DNA of 64,000 bases from Heliocidaris tuberculata (Eukaryota > Echinodermata > Echinoidea > Camarodonta > Echinometridae). Under the pieces are notes generated by a model that had not been told where the DNA came from, did not search any database, and saw only the letters and a list, made by a program, of their open reading frames with translations. Below, piece after piece: positions 12,201-21,214 of the stretch. How positions within the stretch are numbered: the first letter of the stretch is position 1; the number at the start of each line of letters is the position of its first letter. The stretch lies in the NCBI GenBank assembly GCA_025618425.1, contig CM046850.1:9072749-9136748 (forward strand), given 5' to 3'. A program made the position numbers and the translations under genes.

Positions 12201-15200
12201 CTAAAAGGTTGAACCTGACCTAAAGTTAGTACGCTTCTATGAATACCAACCAAAAATTTTACTAGTATTTACCGAGTAAACTGTCTTGATTTGCGGATAG
12301 TTGTTCCAGGTTTTGGCACTGATTTCCAGCGAGCCTTTCGGTGCAAGCATCCTTATTGTCCTGGGAACTTTCCTAGAACAATATCAAAATAGGAAACGAA
12401 CATCGCTTTAAGAAAAACAAAAACAAAAGAGCAACAACAAAAAACAAACCCCAAAACATTCCTTTTTTCAGATCGTTACTTCAGTTTCAATTCAATCTTT
12501 ATTTATTATCCAATTTAAGAAAAATACAAACATTGAAATATATATACTGGGCGTTAAAAAAAAAAGGAAACCCAACTTTGAAAATTTTCTGTCAATGCAC
12601 TATGCATTTACCGGCGTTGAATTTCATATAATATGAAAGAATAATTCATTTGCTTTCCAATCATGCCAATGGTAACTTGTTTAGGTTTCCAGGGTCGCGC
12701 ATTGTCTTCAAAATTAAATGCAAAATTCTTGTTGGTTCACTTTCTTGTAAAACACAATAGGCATGGTTTTGTTTAAATGTCTTTGTTAACTAGCTTGGTT
12801 GCTCTTCATGTTAGTAAGCAAATCTCATAATGAAAGGGATCTACCTTTTTGCACTTATACTTTTTTTGCTTGTCAGAGAATTATGGAGTAAAACATGTGA
12901 TAACACCCCCCCCCCCCCCCCGCACTGAGCAAGTTTTTGAGGGCTGGCGAGAAGAAAAAATACGGGTCTCCCTATTTCTGAGGGCTGGAGGAAAAAAAAT
13001 TGTCACACCACCCCCACTGAGCGAGTTTTGGAGGGCTGGCGAGAAGAAAAAAAAATACGGGTCTCCCTCCAAGCAGACATTTGACAACATTTGCCCCCCT
13101 TGTAAAAAATCCTGGGTACGCCACTGTAGACAAGTTACCATTGGAAAGAATATGAATTACTCTTTCATATGATATGAATTTCATTGTCGGTAGACATATA
13201 GTTCATTTATAGGAATTTTTCAAAGTTGGGTTTCCTTTTTTTTCAACTCCCAGTATATACAAATCAGATTTTAAAGTAAGCTACAATGTATATGAATTCA
13301 TACGAAATAATGAGAAGAACAAAACGGAGCATCACTGAAAGCCTATTGGGGCTTGATAAGTTGATGGTCCCGAAAATCGGCAAATATGGTGTAGAATATC
13401 ATAACTATAATTACGGCGGCAGAGACAAAGTAAGGAAATCCACATATATTTTTTTTGGTAGTAACTCAATCTTTTAAACTACTAATTAAGAAATAACTAG
13501 GGCAAAGAATTCGACACAACACTTCCAAAACGACCGCGAATCGATTTTTAGAAATGACTGAAGTTAATTTCCATTCATGATATTTCATTACATCAGAGGC
13601 GGCTGAACGTCGGGCTCGGGGCTTGGACAGTGGAAGTGAGGGGGGGGGGGGTGGGACCTTTTGTCCGACAAACGAAAGGTGCCCCCCTACTCAGAGGCGT
13701 CAATTCCTTCGAAATAGACAAAGCATTGGAGGGGCAGGGCATTGTTCACAAATAATGCATGCTCCTCCAATGCTTTATATATATCGAACGAATCGACGCT
13801 TCTACCCCTACTTCCATTGTCTGAGCCTGACGTTCCGCCGCCTCTGCATTACATTAAAAGCATCATAATCATAAACTTGATAGTTCAAATGTTGTTGTTG
13901 TTGTGTTTTGGGTTCCTGTTATCCCTAGAACGTCCTTTACATTTCTTATCAGACCATTCCCTACATGTTTTTATACTGTGGACAATAAATTCCAAGTTTA
14001 AGTTCAAGGTCAGATCTAGTGCTGTCGAATTTATCACTAGTCTGTGATAATGTGATTTGATTTGGCATAATACTTCTCTACATGAACCGCTGTGCATTGT
14101 CGTACTCGTAAAGTCATAAAGTTACTTTCAGTCAATTTTTCCAGACAATGGAACATTCCATGATCTAAACAGCTGTTATACTAAAACAATAGCCTCCAAC
14201 ATGAGGAATCTGACAGATTTGGACATCCTTGATTTGATTTGACTTGATTTATTACCATCAACAACATTTAAGTACAATACACCTTTTTTTATACAATGAT
14301 GTTTACATATAAAGGAAGAAAAGCATTGGTTGGTAAAGGGGACCAGATAATAGCACATGTGCTAGTCGAGCCTGACCCACAACAAGAAAAACAAACAAAC
14401 AAGTATTTCGGTAAAGTTCAATTATTACCAAAATTAACAATAATTAACTATTTGCATGAACGTTTTCATTTATGATTTACTCAGCAAGTGTGTCGTAACA
14501 GAATTCCGAAACTTACTTTTAGACCTGGTTAATCTGATTTTAAAAGGTAATCTATTCCAAAATTCACTACCAATGAAAGACAATGAAAATTGACCTTGCG
14601 TCGTTCTGAATTTTGGTAGACGCAATTGTCCACTTTCCTTTTGCCTTGTGGAGCACCTATGCTGTATAATGTCACAGTAATTTACTAAAGTATAAGGCAA
14701 GTTGTTATTATACAAATCAAACATGAAAGTAGAAATTGACAAATCATGCAAATCATATACATTAAGGATTCGCAAACTTTGGAACAATGGAGTCGTATGA
14801 GTTCTCCATTCACTGAATGTTATGGCGCGGACCGCCATTTTCTGTGAATACAATATGCTTCTAAGGCTAGTCTTATAAGTGCTTCCCCACACTTCTATTC
14901 CGTAAGTAATGTGTGGTTGTATAAAGGCTTTATATAGCAGTATTAAAGTGCGCCTGGGTACAAAATGTCGCAACCTAAATAACACTCCAACTTTCTTTCT
15001 TATGCACTGATTTACAAAACGAATGTGCTTATTCCAAGACAGATGTTTATCAATGTTGATTCCAGCAAAAGTCGCAACATCAACTTCTTTGATTTCCTCA
15101 CCAGCTATTTTCAGTTTACCATTCATACCTATTTTTTCCCTCTTGCTACTTATTAGCATGAAATTAGTTTTCATCGAGTTTATTGTAAGTTTATTGGCTA

Positions 15201-18200
15201 TGCACCAGTTTCGTATCTTCTGTATGTTATTATTCACTTCATCTGCATTAATTTTGACCTGGTCAGCTGGAAAAGTATATGGAAAAGGTTCGAATCGTCG
15301 CAAACAACCGAAAATTGAAATACTCAGTTACTGAAGGCAAATCATTTAGATCAAAAATAAAGTTGGCCCTAGAACTGATCCTTGTGGAACATCACATTTT
15401 ATCTCCTGCTTTTTGGATAATGTTTGACCACACTGAACAAACTGAAATCTGTTACTAAGACCCCGTTTACAGTGGGCGAAAGGCCGGCCTCGGGCCAGCC
15501 CGAGGCCGGCCTAAATTTTGATGTAAACGCACGAACATCGAAATGCGGTACCAAAAGCGGTACCAAAATTGCGGTACCGAGACTACCTCCAGGAGGTAGT
15601 CTCGGGCCGGCCCGAGGCCCGCCTTTTGTTGATTTAAACGCAAGCGGACCCAAATGCGCGGCCAAACCCAAACCCACTCAGCTGGTCGCGCTGACGTCAC
15701 TCGCACCAGTTATACTGTAATTACTGTGTCAATGACGGTCTAGCAAGTGACGTGATGTGGTTTTGTCATTGAATTGAAACAATTCTCCAGTAAATTTCAT
15801 TGGAGGCAGGTAAGAGCAGATCTACATATATTCGACCTTTTTTCCATTCTTTTAACGATTAAAAAAAAAAAGATTTGTTTACATGTAGAGCGGCCACTCC
15901 GACGAAAAAAGAACATGCGAAAGGAAACTTCACTCCCGGGCCGCCTCGACAAGGCAGTGTAAACGCAAGAAAATGCGGGGCCGAGTACTGCAATGTAGGC
16001 GGGCCTCGGGCGGGCTTCGGGCCGGCCCGCCACTGTAAACGGGGTCTAAGATACTAAGATCCTCTATAAATTTTACACAGCTGGTAAATGTGCATGATCT
16101 ATACAAGATAGGTATCAGTTCACTGATTGTAAACAGTGGCGTAGACCCCACCCCTCCTATCGAATGGAAAAAAAAAAATAAATGAATAAAATAAAAAAAT
16201 AAGAAAGGAAAAAAAAAGAAGGAAAGAGCAAAGATGAGATAGAAAAAACCCCCCAACCCGAATGCAATCAGAGAAGAAGAAGATGATATTACAAGCCCCT
16301 CTCCAGTGGCGTACCCAGAATTTTTTAAAGGGAGGATGCCTTTTTGCTCCAAAATTCTCTGACAAGCAACAAAAAAAAAAAAGAAAAAAAAAAAAGGTTA
16401 TCAGCATCTTGGGGTTAAAGACAAACTTTTGTTTCATTTTTGGACACCTAAAACACTGCTAAAGGGGATGTTTGAACATCTACAACACCAAAAACACCCC
16501 CGTCGGTACGCCTATGCCCCTCTCACATCATCCACTCACTCAATGTCCTTGTTCTCATTCATTTCATCAACGTAGTAAGACCGCCCTCTTCCCTCATGAC
16601 GACAGTGCCCCCCTCCTAAATGATTGAAACCACGCCACGCCACTGGTTGGATTAGATTTATTTGGAAGTTATAAAATTCTGCACTTACGATGCCAAGTGC
16701 AGTATCTTATGGTAATACTGGCCCTTTTCTCCGCTGTCTTTTTCGTAAGGTTCATTAGCTACTATCTCTATTCCTTCTCCACCACCGGTCTCCTCGAGGT
16801 AAGTAGTACACAAAGTGTAGAGCAACGCGATTTCAAGCTTTATGAGAGAAAAAACAACAACAACAACAACACACAAATGGAATCAAAAGATATTGTGTTA
16901 ATAATAAGAAAGATGGCATATAGCAAATAGTAAATTCTAAATTGATAATTGCATATTAGTATGCTATAAATACAGTTCATTATACAGAATAGCGCCAACT
17001 CGATAAGATGAGAAGTCATTTTGCAGTCACTATTTCGGGTGGGGGCGGGGGGCACTTTTTCCCCTAAGGTTTTAAATTCGAAATGTTTTAGAATAACGAA
17101 ATCACAAATTTTCCATACCAGGAAGTTCATAATTTCGAAAATTACATAGGGTTCATAATTCAAGAAAGTAAAAAAAATAGGGTCCGTGATTCCGAAAATA
17201 AAATAGGGTTCATATTAATATTTTCACCGGAGCAAATGTCAGAGCGAATACAAACGATATTAATAATGACAACAAGAGGATGATCGAAATGAAATTTCAG
17301 TTTAGAAAAAAAAAAAATCTTCTACTCACCTCCTCAAGAGATATATATGGAAGAACAATACGGCTGTAAACAAAAGAAAGAAATAACACCCTGGTTATTA
17401 CGCTAATCATAAACATAATAAGCTAAGGAGATATAAGAGTAATGATAATAATGAATAATGATAATGAGGATGAGGATGATGATGATGATGATTATGATGA
17501 TGATAATGATGATGATGATGATAATAACCTCACCTTGGTCGAGTGAGACATTGACGATGTAGATAAATGCCTTGCCAAAGGATGTTAGTGCCGGGACAGG
17601 GATTCGAACCCCGAACCATTCGATCAACGATCCAGTGATTTATCCACTACTATATAGACAACGACAGCTCTATTGAACATATCACTTTGTGGTGTAGTGG
17701 TTAAGTCACCGGACTACGGAACACATGGTAAGGGGTTCACATCCTAGCCACGGCACTAATGTCCTTTGAATTGGCAAGGCATTAATAGACATTTCACACT
17801 CTCCACCCACGTGAAGTAGGCCTAAATGGGTACTCATAATGCAGAAATTCCTTGAATGCTTGAGCAGGTTGTCAGGGTAGCCTGGGTAAAGCCAGGGTAA
17901 TAATAGTATTCATTGCTATGTATCCCCAGGAAAAAGCGCATTAGAAACTGTTAGTGGATTAGTCTAGTGGATATGTCATCGGACTAAAGATCATAAGGCA
18001 CGGGGTTCGAATCCCAGCCCAGCACTAACGTCCTTTGCCAAGACAGTAATCGACATTTGCCACTCTCGACCCAGGTGAAGTAATTGGGTACCGGTAGAAA
18101 TTTATTCCTTGAAGCTCCAGCGCCTTCATTACGTCAGGGCAGCTGGGCTGAGCCGGGGTAATAATCCAAAGTTCTTTGGGAGCGCATAGAAACATTGATA

Positions 18201-20208
18201 AAAATGTATTATGCGCTATACACGAACCTGATTATTACAATTATAATTATTATTATTACTTTTACAATCAGTTCGTAAATATACTGGTAATTTGTTTCGA
18301 TGACATCATAATGTTGCTGTACTCAAAGTATGATCAATTTATAGGCGTAATTGGCGGTAGTGGAATACCTCGTGTGCATCGGTACGGCGACAGGAAAGGC
18401 GCCCGGGGGGGGGGGGCACTCGAATTACATTTTGACGGGGGTGTGCCTCACGAATCCCCGAAAAGGGGGTCTAAGGAACTGACTTCAAGGTGTAAAATAC
18501 GGGGTCCTGGGAACTATGATCTATTGGGCAGAGTGAAAAACAGGGTCTAGGGAACTACAAAACTAACCGGCAGAGTGAAAATAGGGGGTCTTGTAGCGCT
18601 AGGAGCTAGCTAGCTGGAGCAGTTTTCAAGGCTCGCGCGACGAAAGGGCCTAGGGCGCGAGACCAGGTCGAGCGACCACTGCCTCCGCCACGCTCCCGGC
18701 CGCATGCGCACGGATATGTTTCATAACGGGGGTCTTCAGAGCGGGGCTGAGCGGCTCCTGAGCGGAACTGAGTATCTAGAGAACGGAAATCGGGGTCTGA
18801 AAAAGGGGGTCATCAAAGCGGCACGTCCCCGTACCACCAATATACGTGAGTGCCCCCCCCCCCCCGGGGAAAGGCGGCGCCGAAGATTGTACCTTGTGAG
18901 ACACCCTGAAGAATACAAACGCTGAATTATGTCCTTGAAAATTTTTACCAGTATTCTTAACCTAATCCACGTCGCGCCGCTATTGGAAATGATATATTCT
19001 TTCTTTCGATACTCTCCACTTTGTTGAAGTGTGGAAAACAGCTATATAGATCACCGCACCAAATGAAAAGAAGTTACGGAGCAAGGACACGCTTGATATA
19101 ATACGCACACAATGGGCCGAAACTTCTGAAAAACAGACATATATATTTGGATATCTAAAGATCTCAGGGCACTCTTTCTCACCTGAAGAGGCCTATGTCT
19201 CTAAATTGTTTACCCTCACTATTCATAAGTCGGTCCCCTGCAATCAACAAACTGAAAGAATGCATTTCCAGATACAAAACAAGAACAACAACGACAAGAA
19301 CATGCTCGAAATGAAATACATACCGTAAACGGCCGGGATATAGCTAGGGATAAAACCGAGTGTGACAACATCCCCCCTATAAATGTTGCAGAATTAACAA
19401 ATTTTGTTTCTTTTAATAGTTAAGAGGAAAACTACAAGGGCCTGCTTCATTATAGTGTAAACAAAATGTGATGCCAAAAATATATTTTCAATTTTGTCCT
19501 ATTCAAACCGTTTTACATTAATTTAACTTTGGGAGCAATTGAGAGAAGGGGAGTGGAGAGAAACATGAAACATGAAAGAAAACGTTTTTCCGGCTAAAAA
19601 GTATATGTGATTGGAAATACCTTAAGAGTGAATTCATATGGAGCCATCTGACCAAAACAATAAAAGAAATCGTCAAAATCTGATATACACACAACTGTGG
19701 GGAAAATGTTTGTTATAACGTTAGTAGGCCTATCTATGCTACATGTGTTTCATTTTGATTAATTTTGTTTTCACTATCAAGTTTTTTTTTCTAATCTAGA
19801 TTACAAGGTTTATTCGAAAAGCAACACGTCAAGAGAGCCAGATGATCTAACTGAATACAACAGAGATACAAAGTAACTTGGCAAGTGCAAGGCATTCTGT
19901 CCCATACAGTAACCGACTAGGCCTACATCAAACATGTCAAAGATTTTACTTTAAATGATTATATTGATTTGAGCATCCCTACGCTATAGCTTTGATCAGG
20001 TAAAATATGAAGGAAAACGATACTTTCTGTGCTTATAATACGTCTATGTGCTAATAACCAAAACTGTTCATTGCCCCGCGATAAATAGTATGGGACACAA
20101 AATAACTGAATACCTTGGAATTGCTACAACAATTATTAAAAGTTCCTTCCTTGTGGTTATTCAATGTAATACGTACTATTCCATATACTCTGGGGCTGAA
20201 GCTGCCAT
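329..20208 (-). CDS. Class I phosphatidylinositol transfer protein (PITP alpha/beta-like), 10 coding exons, 271 aa
   Basis: Soluble lipid-exchange protein of the PITP/START-like fold. Class I members swap phosphatidylinositol and phosphatidylcholine between membranes and support phosphoinositide signalling. Coding exons on the minus strand: 20177-20208, 17330-17363, 16689-16837, 12273-12372, 9895-9975, 6335-6415, 5626-5703, 4970-5065, 3272-3394, 329-370. All have AG/GT borders and matching phases; the total is 816 nt including the stop, against 270 aa in vertebrate PITP alpha. Recognised blocks in order: EYRIVLP near the N-terminus, [59 protein letters not shown] and [13 protein letters not shown]. 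The start ATG has a good context (AAGATGG) and its exon ends in TA, completing the Tyr codon of the next exon. The third exon's 5' border (after a strong polypyrimidine tract at 16838-16870) is the least certain. Oddities: the residue matching human Thr59 is Tyr64, Glu86 is Ala91, Gln22 is Leu27 and the WW pair is WF. The exon 9 donor is a weak GTTTGT. No polyadenylation signal is visible before the window edge. Family assignment is firm; orthology to alpha or beta is not. Confidence 0.9.
747..1042 (-). mobile_element. Fragment of a CAGTGGCGGATCC-type MITE
   Basis: Begins CAGTGGCGGATTGTGCCCCC. It contains the same text as the element at 46414-46674 in opposite orientation: 'cttgtcagagaattatgg', a C run, the 'ctgagcgacttttggagggctggcga' unit in two copies, and 'tgggtctccctccaagcagtttcccaaag'. 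No matching right terminus or target duplication is visible, so it is treated as truncated. A third relative lies at 12860-13126. Confidence 0.55.
1429..1478. repeat. (TA)n microsatellite
   Basis: About 50 bp of uninterrupted TA. The apparent Tyr-Ile repeats in overlapping frames are artefacts of it. Confidence 0.95.
2266..2412. mobile_element. Palindromic MITE, GGGGCCCGTTGCACAAAAC termini
   Basis: Left end GGGGCCCGTTGCACAAAACT and right end GTTTTGTGCAACGGGCCCC are inverted copies. Pairing continues inward through 'tgcgttcaa.cgcaa' and 'cctgaaaatcaa.cgcaa'. The 147 bp element could fold as one hairpin with a loop near 'gcacttctgattggctgaa'. A shorter relative lies at about 40260-40346. No target duplication was resolved. 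Confidence 0.85.
2418..2585 (-). mobile_element. tRNA-derived SINE copy
   Basis: Read on the minus strand there is a tRNA-like head with the B-box-like GGGTTCGATCC. The body 'ggacaaggtgttttacccac..ttatcactctctaccca' follows, ending in 'ggggtaataat'. The same body occurs in the other SINE copies of this window. Confidence 0.75.
2690..3200. repeat. Decayed copy of the AAAGGGAAAGTCCACCCT palindromic repeat family
   Basis: Shares 'ttaagttgattt', 'gagagaagcagattagtgaaagt', 'tccgataa', 'tacgtcactgagttgccaatt' and 'tttgatcaatcacaacttcaaa' with the better copies at 10995-11532 and 24199-24748. Its own terminal GTCCACCCT ends are lost. Confidence 0.6.
3927..4427. mobile_element. hAT-like MITE (element 3935-4419) with 8-bp target duplication CTCACACG
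   Basis: CTCACACG occurs at 3927-3934 and 4420-4427, flanking an element that begins CCCGGGGAGGGG and ends CCCCCCCGGG. The interior is a degenerate tandem repeat of about 35 bp around 'aatccctgaa.at..atgggt'. The copy of the host repeat at 47.9 kb has a single GCTCACACGAGG, the empty site. Eight-bp duplications are typical of the hAT superfamily; no transposase is encoded. Confidence 0.85.
4562..4815. mobile_element. hAT-like MITE (element 4570-4807) with 8-bp target duplication GCTGGCGT
   Basis: GCTGGCGT at 4562-4569 and 4808-4815 brackets TIRs CAGTGGCGGATCCA and TGGATCCGCCACTG. The interior carries a G run, two long T runs and the phrase 'ttgcttgtcagaga' twice in diverged form. The related host copy at about 48050 reads 'aacaggcgtatgg' with no insertion. 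Confidence 0.88.
5113..5595. repeat. Purine-rich tract with a 15-bp minisatellite
   Basis: GA-rich sequence throughout. Within it, 5386-5475 holds six exact or near-exact copies of GGAGAATAAGAAGAA. It lies in a PITP intron between the exons at 4970-5065 and 5626-5703. Long frames here are low-complexity artefacts. Confidence 0.9.
6140..6275. repeat. (TA)n with interspersed AAATACATGTA units
   Basis: Compound dinucleotide repeat containing two 'aaatacatgtatatat' interruptions, inside a PITP intron. Confidence 0.9.
7165..7632 (-). pseudogene. RecQ-like SF2 helicase N-terminal fragment
   Basis: Minus-strand frame from a plausible ATG (MAACPSDS...) to a stop, about 140-155 aa. Residues [20 protein letters not shown] match the RecQ-family lead-in. 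LPTGYGKS is motif I (Walker A, ATP binding). [18 protein letters not shown] is motif Ia. Motifs II (DEAH) to VI and the RecQ C-terminal domain are absent, so it cannot be an active helicase. A low-complexity insert rich in Ala, Pro and Ser separates motifs I and Ia. The upstream in-frame extension comes from the adjacent SINE. It sits inside the TIR element, implying transposon cargo or a remnant of the parent element's own helicase. Confidence 0.75.
7672..7872 (-). mobile_element. SINE with 7SL-RNA-like 5' end (copy 1)
   Basis: On the minus strand it begins GGCGTTGTGGCGTGCGCC followed by TGTAATCCAGCTA, closely resembling the start of 7SL RNA. A B-box-like GGTTCGAGACT comes next, then 'cacgtctttcggatggtgacgtta' and 'gtccccagacgtaaataatcat'. 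It is almost identical over about 180 bp to the copy at 40078-40262, which implies recent activity. Confidence 0.7.
8150..8860 (+). mobile_element. SINE interrupted by a MITE, with an ATT-rich tail
   Basis: 'aatgctttcagcgcct' (to 8190) and 'gggcagctgggctgaagccggggtaataat' (from 8608) are adjacent pieces in other SINE copies. Here the MITE at 8191-8607 separates them. The SINE 3' end runs into an (ATT)n-like tail, 8698-8855. Confidence 0.65.
8191..8607. mobile_element. TIR MITE family A, copy 1 (AAGGCCACCGCACACCTTACG)
   Basis: Left end AAGGCCACCGCACACCTTAC plus 'gatcggtctgcgatccgattt'; the right end is its near-perfect reverse complement, so the TIR is about 41 bp. Length 417 bp. The interior, with 'cgagtcgtagtgacgtcacaaa', is shared in inverted orientation with the copy at 21215-21637. 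No coding capacity. Confidence 0.88.
9346..9595. mobile_element. Probable G-run MITE of the CAGTGGCGTC group
   Basis: Left end CAGTGCCGTCACGAGC, then a G run. Right end CTGGCGACGCCCATG is roughly its inverse. A second C run and an A run lie inside. The target duplication is not clear (only GCACAC versus CACAC), so boundaries are tentative. Confidence 0.5.
10679..10770. repeat. A-rich CAAAA/CAAA simple repeat
   Basis: Runs of AAAAC and AAAC units within a PITP intron. Confidence 0.85.
10995..11532. mobile_element. Palindromic MITE family B, copy 1 (TTAAAGGGAAAGTCC termini)
   Basis: Left end TTAAAGGGAAAGTCCTCCCT and right end AGGGTGGACTTTCCTTTTAA are inverted. Subterminal blocks also pair: 'aaattggcaactccgtgacat' with 'acgtcacggagttgccaattt', and 'gcgagctcctctcccatttt' with 'aaatgggagaggagctcgca'. 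Other copies are at 24199-24748, with decayed ones at 2690-3200, 30300-30580, 39554-39710 and 47450-47790. Confidence 0.88.
11807..12212. mobile_element. piggyBac-like MITE, copy 1 (TTAA target)
   Basis: TTAA followed by CCCTTTCGAGACAATCGACC on the left. The right end reads TTCCTGTCCTAAAAGG then TTGA, a decayed TTAA. It aligns along its length with the better copy at 43150-43566, sharing 'gcatgagtagaaagagcaaaaa' and 'ctgcacacactgtgtccatttttgtt'. Confidence 0.8.
12545..13255. mobile_element. mariner-like MITE (element 12547-13253, TA target) with a nested insertion
   Basis: Left CTGGGCGTTAAAAAAAAAAG plus 'gaaacccaactttgaaaa' and right 'tttttcaaagttgggtttcc' plus 'ttttttttcaactcccag' form TIRs of about 38 bp, each flanked by TA. 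The two halves also pair internally ('atttcatataatatgaaagaa' with 'ttctttcatatgatatgaaat' in diverged form). A CAGTGGCGTACCC-type element (about 12860-13126) lies inside it. Confidence 0.8.
12860..13126 (-). mobile_element. CAGTGGCGTACCCAGG-type element, 5' end lost
   Basis: The right terminus CCTGGGTACGCCACTG at 13111-13126 is clear. The interior repeats 'ctgagc(g/a)agttttggagggctggcgagaag' as in 747-1042 and 46414-46674. No left TIR or TAGACAAG duplicate is found, so it is truncated. Confidence 0.6.
13586..13854. mobile_element. hAT-like MITE (element 13594-13846) with 8-bp target duplication CATTACAT
   Basis: CATTACAT at 13586-13593 and 13847-13854 flanks TIRs CAGAGGCGGCTGAACGTC and GACGTTCCGCCGCCTCTG, with further pairing of 'aagcattggaggggca' type inner blocks. 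253 bp, non-coding. Confidence 0.9.
14470..16131 (-). pseudogene. Non-LTR retrotransposon reverse transcriptase remnant, frameshifted and interrupted
   Basis: The 14470-15303 minus frame (277 aa) is the RT thumb and C-terminal part: [34 protein letters not shown] and FWNRLP are typical of CR1/jockey-like RTs. Upstream, 15304-15452 encodes [20 protein letters not shown] and an FADD-like active-site region in more than one frame, so at least one frameshift precedes the large frame. The RT is then split by a foldback element (15460-16051). Beyond it KFIEDLS rejoins NRFQFVQ if one TACTAAG is removed. The 5' part (endonuclease, early RT motifs) is missing; the upstream limit of homology is uncertain. 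Inactive. Confidence 0.85.
15453..16058. mobile_element. Foldback/TIR element (15460-16051) inside the RT, 7-bp duplication TACTAAG
   Basis: Ends ACCCCGTTTACAGTGGGCG and CCACTGTAAACGGGGT are inverted. TACTAAG flanks both sides (15453-15459 and 16052-16058). The interior is GC-rich with repeated 'ggccggcccgaggc' blocks, a direct/inverted 'gatgtaaacgca' motif, a perfect palindrome GAGACTACCTCC/GGAGGTAGTCTC at about 15581-15606, and three GCGGTACC repeats. Removing it restores an uninterrupted RT reading, so it arrived after the retrotransposon. Confidence 0.85.
16296..16524. mobile_element. hAT-like MITE (element 16304-16516) with 8-bp target duplication CCCCTCTC
   Basis: CCCCTCTC at 16296-16303 and 16517-16524 brackets TIRs CAGTGGCGTACCCAGAA and a diverged inverse ending GGTACGCCTATG. 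It contains 'ttctctgacaagcaa' followed by an A run, as in the 46.4 kb and 4.6 kb elements. It lies within the 16131-16645 region, whose outer CAGTGGCGTAGACC and ACGCCACTG ends suggest a host element. Confidence 0.82.
17033..17220. repeat. Degenerate ~30-bp tandem repeat (GGTTCATAATTC.GAAAAT)
   Basis: After a G-rich start, units of the form 'aagttcataatttcgaaaattacatag', 'ggttcataattcaagaaag' and 'gggtccgtgattccgaaaataaaatag' follow each other. The same unit type recurs at 21850-22060. Confidence 0.7.
17400..18260. mobile_element. Cluster of three tRNA-derived SINE copies in PITP intron 2
   Basis: Copy 1, minus, about 17527-17660, tail in a (GAT)n tract at 17440-17526. Copy 2, plus, about 17690-17925. 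Copy 3, plus, about 17948-18260, with the end 'gggcagctgggctgagccggggtaataat' and an ATT-rich tail. Each head has a tRNA-like 'tagtg(g/t)nta' A box and a GGGTTC(G/A)NATCC B box. No intact tRNA cloverleaf. Confidence 0.8.
18394..18876. mobile_element. hAT-like MITE (element 18402-18868) with 8-bp target duplication GAAAGGCG
   Basis: GAAAGGCG at 18394-18401 and 18869-18876 flanks ends CCCGGGGGGGGG and CCCCCCCCCGGG, followed inward by CACTC and GAGTG. Same ends as the element at 3935-4419. The interior is a degenerate repeat of 'aaaa(c/t)(a/c)ggggtctagggaactac' type. Confidence 0.85.
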
Positions 20209-21214
20209 CTTGCTGTGCTTTTTTAACCTTTCCTCTGAACTTCTCCAAAATACGATGCGTGATAGCCAGGCGATGCTTACCCGAACGAACCTAGTCCTGC
20301 TGCAGTATGATCTACTAAAAACTAACCCGAACGAACCGAGTCATCCAAGTGATCTATATTATAGTTAAAACGGTGCGATAGCATACCCTGTAAGCTCTGA
20401 TGGATTATGACAATGGCTTTTCGCCCACGCAACCACAAAGTACTACCCAAGTACCTACCCTTAATTTTATTCATGTTAATTCGATCGCAAAGATTCTTCC
20501 AAAATCGACCTAAAGCAATTTCAATAGCCTTGTGCATTACATTTTGAAATTAGTGAACATTACAAGGATATCACGTAATCCGAACATGATTTCCACAATA
20601 GGCTGTACAATATAGGGTATTGAAATTGCTCTCGAATTGATTTCTTGTAAGTCTTTGCGATCGTGTTTGTTGACAACCAATTCCTAATCTATGAGGTCGA
20701 GAGAAAGCTTTTCTTTGGTGCACTTGCATGTGGCATATATTCTACCTCAAAACCAACAGACGGACCACGAAAGAGAGACATATTTAAAGAATCTCAGTTT
20801 CCATATAATATCACTATGATAACATAAATGTTTTACTGTGATATATAATCACATCATTATGATACATGTTAAAAGAGTATAATGAATAAGATTCCTATAT
20901 TTATCGAAATTCCAATGAAAAGAAATTGCGCTTAATTCTACGTTATGAATTAACACCACCATTCCTTTATCCCATATTCTTTATACACTGTACAATTTAG
21001 TATCATATTACAGTGTAATAAGTGTATGTAGTTTTGAATTGAAAATCGTCTCTGTTGTAGAGGAGCCAGGCCCGTCACGCACACTAATCTGCAATTTTCT
21101 GGTACAATTTTCAACTTTTATTACATTACGTTTCATTTCTGTAAGACCTCTTTACATGTTGTAATTAGATATGATATGTAAACTTGTTGGTATTTCCATT
21201 CCAGCCAGAGGTAA

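Noticed and set aside
16131..16645. Larger TIR element around the MITE at 16304-16516
   Set aside because: Outer CAGTGGCGT/ACGCCACTG ends exist but the flanking 8-mers do not match, so boundaries are unproven.
19215..19240. TATGAATA|GTGAGG considered as PITP exon 1
   Set aside because: No upstream in-frame ATG. 20177-20208 has an ATG with good context and the right phase.
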